This document shows positions 5,876 to 9,269 of a stretch of 9,269 bases of DNA, in pieces. Under the pieces are notes generated by a model. It was not told the DNA's origin. It did not search any database and saw only the letters and a program-made list of their open reading frames with translations. A program made the position numbers and the translations under genes. Position 1 is the first letter of the stretch. Each line of letters starts with the position of its first letter. This DNA comes from Methylomonas sp. (GTDB lineage Bacteria; Pseudomonadota; Gammaproteobacteria; Methylococcales; Methylomonadaceae). The stretch covers positions 1-9,269 of the forward strand of contig JALSLS010000386.1 in NCBI GenBank assembly GCA_026988195.1, in the 5' to 3' direction.

Positions 5876-5936
5876 TGACGCTGGAGCATCACAAGCTACA
5901 TTCCCACGCTGGAGCGTAGGAACGATGAGTGGTTAC
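5876..5936. repeat. Tandem ACGCTGGAGCGT palindromes between receiver and kinase genes
   Basis: Two related palindromes lie side by side: TGACGCT-GG-AGCATCA (5876-5891) and TTCCCACGCT-GG-AGCGTAGGAA (5901-5922), each with one mismatch in the arms and the same GG loop. The unit ends in TGAGTGGTTAC (5926-5936), which matches the right terminus of the MITE-like element at 496-506 apart from one base. From memory, the core (TTCCCACGCTGGAGCGT) is a common dispersed repeat in related genomes. It sits inside a possible two-gene operon and could modulate read-through from the receiver gene into the kinase gene. Confidence 0.65.
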
Positions 5937-5995
5937 ACCTAACCTTTTATATACCTCACTTATATAAACCCTCCAATATAAACTTGATAAAAGCT

Positions 5996-8900
5996 ATGCT
6001 ACCTATATTACCCTCTCAATTTTTTTTAAAAAAATGGCTATTATTAATCTTTGTTTGTTTATTTTCTAACCCTGTTTTATCAGCCCCTAAACCATTAAAT
6101 TTAACCCTTGATGAGCAAAACTGGTTAAAGCAGCATCCTGTTATTACTGTGGGAGTTGACCAAAACTGGCCTCCTTTCGACTTTGTAGATGCTAATAGAA
6201 AACATCAAGGTATTGCTTCAGATTATCTAAAGCAAGTAGGCGAAGCACTTAATATTCAATTTAAAATCAGCGCTGATGTCTGGAAAAACGTCATAAAGGG
6301 TGTTAAATCACAGCAATTAGATATGCTTGCCTGTGCTTCCATCACAGAAGAAAGAAAACAGTACCTTAACTTCACTTCACCTTATATAGAGATTGATACG
6401 GTTTTTGTTACACGTAACAATCAAGCCCCAGTAAACGCGCTTAATGAGCTATCAGGCAAAACTGTTGCTTTACCCAAAAATACTTATATACATGAATTAC
6501 TAAAAAACCAGCAACATGATATTTCTTTTCTTTTTGTCAAATCAAACCAGGAAGCCCTACAAGCCGTTTCTTTAGGTAGAGCAGATGCTTATATAGGAAA
6601 CCTTGCCGTTATTAGTTATTTTATTGAAAAAGACTTATTAACCAATCTTAGAATAGATAACCGCTTACCCGCTGAAAAATCTAAATTAGCTTTTGCTATT
6701 CGTAAAGATTTACCATTATTACACAGTGCTTTACAAAAAGGACTGGACTCCCTAGATGATAATACACATAAACAAATATCCAGACAGTGGATCCACTTTA
6801 ACCAAAGTAGCCAAGACCAACCAGCGCCAATACAACTCACAAATGAAGAAACCACATGGTTACAATCACATAATAATATTCGTATTGGTATTGACCCTTC
6901 TTGGGCTCCAATAGAATACCTAGACTCGCAAAAAAACACCTATCAAGGCATTGCCTCTGAATATGTAAACTATCTAGAAAAAGCACTTTCTATAAAAACC
7001 CACTATAACCCTAAACTAAGCTGGAAACAGGTTATAGAACAAGTAAAACAAGGTAATATTGATATTTTACCCGCTGTGTCAAAAACTCTTGATCGTGAAA
7101 AATACCTAAACTTCACCCGCCCCTACCTTAGCTTCCCTTATGTTATTTTTACCCGTAATGATGCACCCATAATAACCAGTATTGTCGAACTACTCGATAA
7201 AAAAATTGTCGTGGAAAAAGATTATGCTAACCATGATATTTTAAAGTTCAATTATCCATCCATTAAACTTGTTCTTGTTGATAATACAGAGCAGGCTTTA
7301 TCAATACTTTCTCAGGGTCAAGCAGATGCTTATATGGGGAATTTGGCAGCAACAAGCCACATTATGCTACAAACAGGTATAACCAATATCAAAGTTGCCG
7401 CACCAACGCCTTATTCTAATAACTTGGCTTTTGCTGTGCGTAAAGACTGGCCAGAAATGATTAATATTCTTCAACAAGCTCTGGATGCCGTTACTCAAAA
7501 AGAAAAGAATGCTTTTAAACAAAAGTGGTTTTCCATTCAATACCAACACAGCGTTGACAACTCTTTACTCTGGGAAATATTTTCTATTTTCTTATTTATT
7601 TTCTTATTATTCAGCCTGTGGGTAAGGCAAATTCGAAAACAAAAAGAAGCCTTAAGACTCAGTAAAGAACAATTTCAATTTGCCATGCAAGCGTCTAGAG
7701 AAGGTTTGTGGGACTGGAATATAACAACTAATAAGGTTTATTATAGCCCTAGATATACTGAAATGTTGGGATATCAAGCTAATGAACTGGATAATACACA
7801 CGCAAGCTGGGAAAACTTATTACACCCTGAAGATAAAGATACTGCATTACAATTTGTGAGCAAAGTTGTATTAAACTGCTCTAAACAGTATGAGCATGAG
7901 TTTAGGCTACGCCATAAAAGTGGCCATTATCTTCATATTCGTTCTACTGGATCAATTGTTAGCGTTAAAAATAACAAGGCAGCACGGGCTATTGGTACTC
8001 AGCAAAATATTACTGAACAAAAAAATAGTCAGATTGCTTTAGAACAACAAAAATTTGCCTTAGATGCCTCTTCCATTGTTGCAGTAACCGATGTAAAAGG
8101 AACTATCACTTATGTAAATGATCAATTTTGCCTTATTAGTGGCTATAGTCGAGAAGAATTGATTGGGCAAAATCACCGAGTTTTAAACTCAGGCACCCAC
8201 CCTACATCATTTTGGAAAGCGTTATTTTCTCAAGCTTCCAAAGGAATACCTTGGCGTGGGGAAATATGTAATTTAGCTAAAGATGGATCATTGTATTGGG
8301 TTGATAGCACTATTATTGGCTTGCTCAACCCTCAGGGTAAATTAGAACAATACATTGCTATTCGTACCGATATTAGTCAACGTAAAATTGCTGAACAAAA
8401 ACTCAAAAAAAGTGAACATCAACTCAGCTCATTAATTCATAATATTCCTAGTACTTTTTATCAATTCAAGTTTAATCAAAAGACTTGGTCTATCTCTTTT
8501 GTTACTGATGCAATTGAAACAGTGAGTGGATACTCTGCGAGTCTTTTTATTAGTAACCAAAAAAAAATAAGCGATATTACCCACCCAGACGATATACACT
8601 TAATCAATGAAGCTGTTAGTCAAGGCATAAAATCCAAACAACCTTATACATTTGAGTATCGAATTATTCATAAAGATAATTCAATTCGCTGGATACATGA
8701 AAAAGGTATAGCAATTTATGAGGATAAAAATTACCCCACCTATCTGCAAGGTGCAATCTTTGATATTACTGATAATAAAAATGCAGAAATTGAATTGGCC
8801 AAAGCTAAACAAGAAGCAGAACGGGCGAACCAGTTTAAAAGTGAATTTTTATCGAATATGAGTCATGAAATTCGCACCCCAATGAATGCCATTTTAGGTC

Positions 8901-9269
8901 TTGGTTATTTAGCGTTAAAAACAGAACTAAATACTCAGCAACGGGACTATATCCTGAAAATACAAAATGCAAGCCAGTCACTATTGACTATTATTAATGA
9001 TATTCTTGATTTTTCTAAAATTGAAGCAGGGAAACTGCATTTAGAGTCGGTTAACTTTCAACTGGAAGACAGTTTTGAATCACTCGGAGATTTGTTTCGA
9101 GTTGCCTGTGAACAAAAAAATATTGAATTTATCTTTGATATTAACTCCAAAATACCCCAGACTTTAATTGGTGACCCTGTCAGGTTATCACAAATTTTAG
9201 TCAACCTTTGTAGTAATGCCATTAAATTTACTGAACAAGGTGAAATAAAAGTATCTGTTGAACCTTATA
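5996..9269 (+). CDS. BvgS-like sensor histidine kinase with two periplasmic binding domains and three PAS domains (3' end outside window)
   Basis: One open frame of 1091 complete codons runs off the right edge. Order: signal peptide 1-30 (KKWLLLIFVCLF core, cleavage near VLSA), SBP_bac_3 domain 1 (about 45-268), SBP_bac_3 domain 2 (about 292-516), one membrane helix (about 526-547), PAS 1 (about 558-680), PAS 2 (about 685-800), PAS 3 (about 808-930), a short coiled link, HisKA with HEIRTP (phosphoacceptor H957) and the beginning of HATPase_c (DPVRLSQIL 1060-1068, N box NLCSNAIKF 1070-1078). The ATP-lid G boxes and any receiver or Hpt domain are beyond the window. Both periplasmic domains keep the arginine that binds the ligand carboxylate in amino-acid-binding relatives (R120, R367) and an aspartate in ADAY (D197, D444), so small amino-acid-like ligands are plausible. 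No Shine-Dalgarno is evident before the ATG; the signal peptide supports this start. The receiver gene upstream is the likely partner. Confidence 0.93.
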   Translation, partial: MLPILPSQFFLKKWLLLIFVCLFSNPVLSAPKPLNLTLDEQNWLKQHPVITVGVDQNWPPFDFVDANRKHQGIASDYLKQVGEALNIQFKISADVWKNVIKGVKSQQLDMLACASITEERKQYLNFTSPYIEIDTVFVTRNNQAPVNALNELSGKTVALPKNTYIHELLKNQQHDISFLFVKSNQEALQAVSLGRADAYIGNLAVISYFIEKDLLTNLRIDNRLPAEKSKLAFAIRKDLPLLHSALQKGLDSLDDNTHKQISRQWIHFNQSSQDQPAPIQLTNEETTWLQSHNNIRIGIDPSWAPIEYLDSQKNTYQGIASEYVNYLEKALSIKTHYNPKLSWKQVIEQVKQGNIDILPAVSKTLDREKYLNFTRPYLSFPYVIFTRNDAPIITSIVELLDKKIVVEKDYANHDILKFNYPSIKLVLVDNTEQALSILSQGQADAYMGNLAATSHIMLQTGITNIKVAAPTPYSNNLAFAVRKDWPEMINILQQALDAVTQKEKNAFKQKWFSIQYQHSVDNSLLWEIFSIFLFIFLLFSLWVRQIRKQKEALRLSKEQFQFAMQASREGLWDWNITTNKVYYSPRYTEMLGYQANELDNTHASWENLLHPEDKDTALQFVSKVVLNCSKQYEHEFRLRHKSGHYLHIRSTGSIVSVKNNKAARAIGTQQNITEQKNSQIALEQQKFALDASSIVAVTDVKGTITYVNDQFCLISGYSREELIGQNHRVLNSGTHPTSFWKALFSQASKGIPWRGEICNLAKDGSLYWVDSTIIGLLNPQGKLEQYIAIRTDISQRKIAEQKLKKSEHQLSSLIHNIPSTFYQFKFNQKTWSISFVTDAIETVSGYSASLFISNQKKISDITHPDDIHLINEAVSQGIKSKQPYTFEYRIIHKDNSIRWIHEKGIAIYEDKNYPTYLQGAIFDITDNKNAEIELAKAKQEAERANQFKSEFLSNMSHEIRTPMNAILGLGYLALKTELNTQQRDYILKIQNASQSLLTIINDILDFSKIEAGKLHLESVNFQLEDSFESLGDLFRVACEQKNIEFIFDINSKIPQTLIGDPVRLSQILVNLCSNAIKFTEQGEIKVSVEPY

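Noticed and set aside
5937..5995. Separate promoter for the kinase
   Set aside because: TATATA (5948-5953) and TATAAA (5963-5968) occur, but neither has a -35-like box at a suitable distance, so I could not support a promoter.
6616..7549. Minus-strand frames opposite the kinase periplasmic domains
   Set aside because: The plus strand here is one long frame with clear SBP_bac_3 motifs throughout; the antisense frames are by-products.

Overview
The window is an AT-rich chromosomal segment of a gammaproteobacterium. The proteobacterial-type GshA and the gene set fit this. The many short palindromic repeats between genes resemble those I associate with Methylococcales methanotrophs and Beggiatoa/Thiothrix-type sulfur bacteria. 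The order is an inference from recall and was not tested by search.

Layout. Bases 2-61 hold the 3' end of a gene that runs in from the left, possibly an acyl-carrier-like protein. Bases 62-639 hold no convincing gene but at least four repeat units. One of them, about 107-110 bp with imperfect terminal inverted repeats, is bracketed by perfect 11-bp direct repeats and looks like a MITE insertion. recQ (640-2754, minus) is a full RecQ helicase with an extra C-terminal helix-turn-helix region; its start codon is unclear. It is divergent from gshA (2858-4444, plus), and a palindromic -10-like box lies between them. A hairpin repeat separates gshA from cysH (4596-5318, plus), an iron-sulfur APS/PAPS reductase. 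Next come a stand-alone receiver protein (5438-5812, plus) and, after another palindromic repeat, a very large BvgS-like sensor kinase (5996 to beyond 9269, plus).

How the genes relate. cysH feeds reduced sulfur towards cysteine and gshA uses cysteine to start glutathione synthesis, so the middle of the window is a small thiol-metabolism neighbourhood, although a repeat lies between the two genes. The last two genes form a probable signalling pair. The kinase has a signal peptide, two periplasmic amino-acid-binding-type domains that look like an internal duplication, one membrane helix, three PAS domains, HisKA and the start of the HATPase. It runs off the right edge, so any receiver or Hpt domain is not visible. 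recQ is a housekeeping repair gene with no evident link to its neighbours.

I see no clear new defence or biosynthetic system. The points most worth a second look are the MITE-like element with its direct repeats, the recQ start (a Shine-Dalgarno spaced for an AUC codon), and the tandem-sensor kinase with its adjacent receiver.
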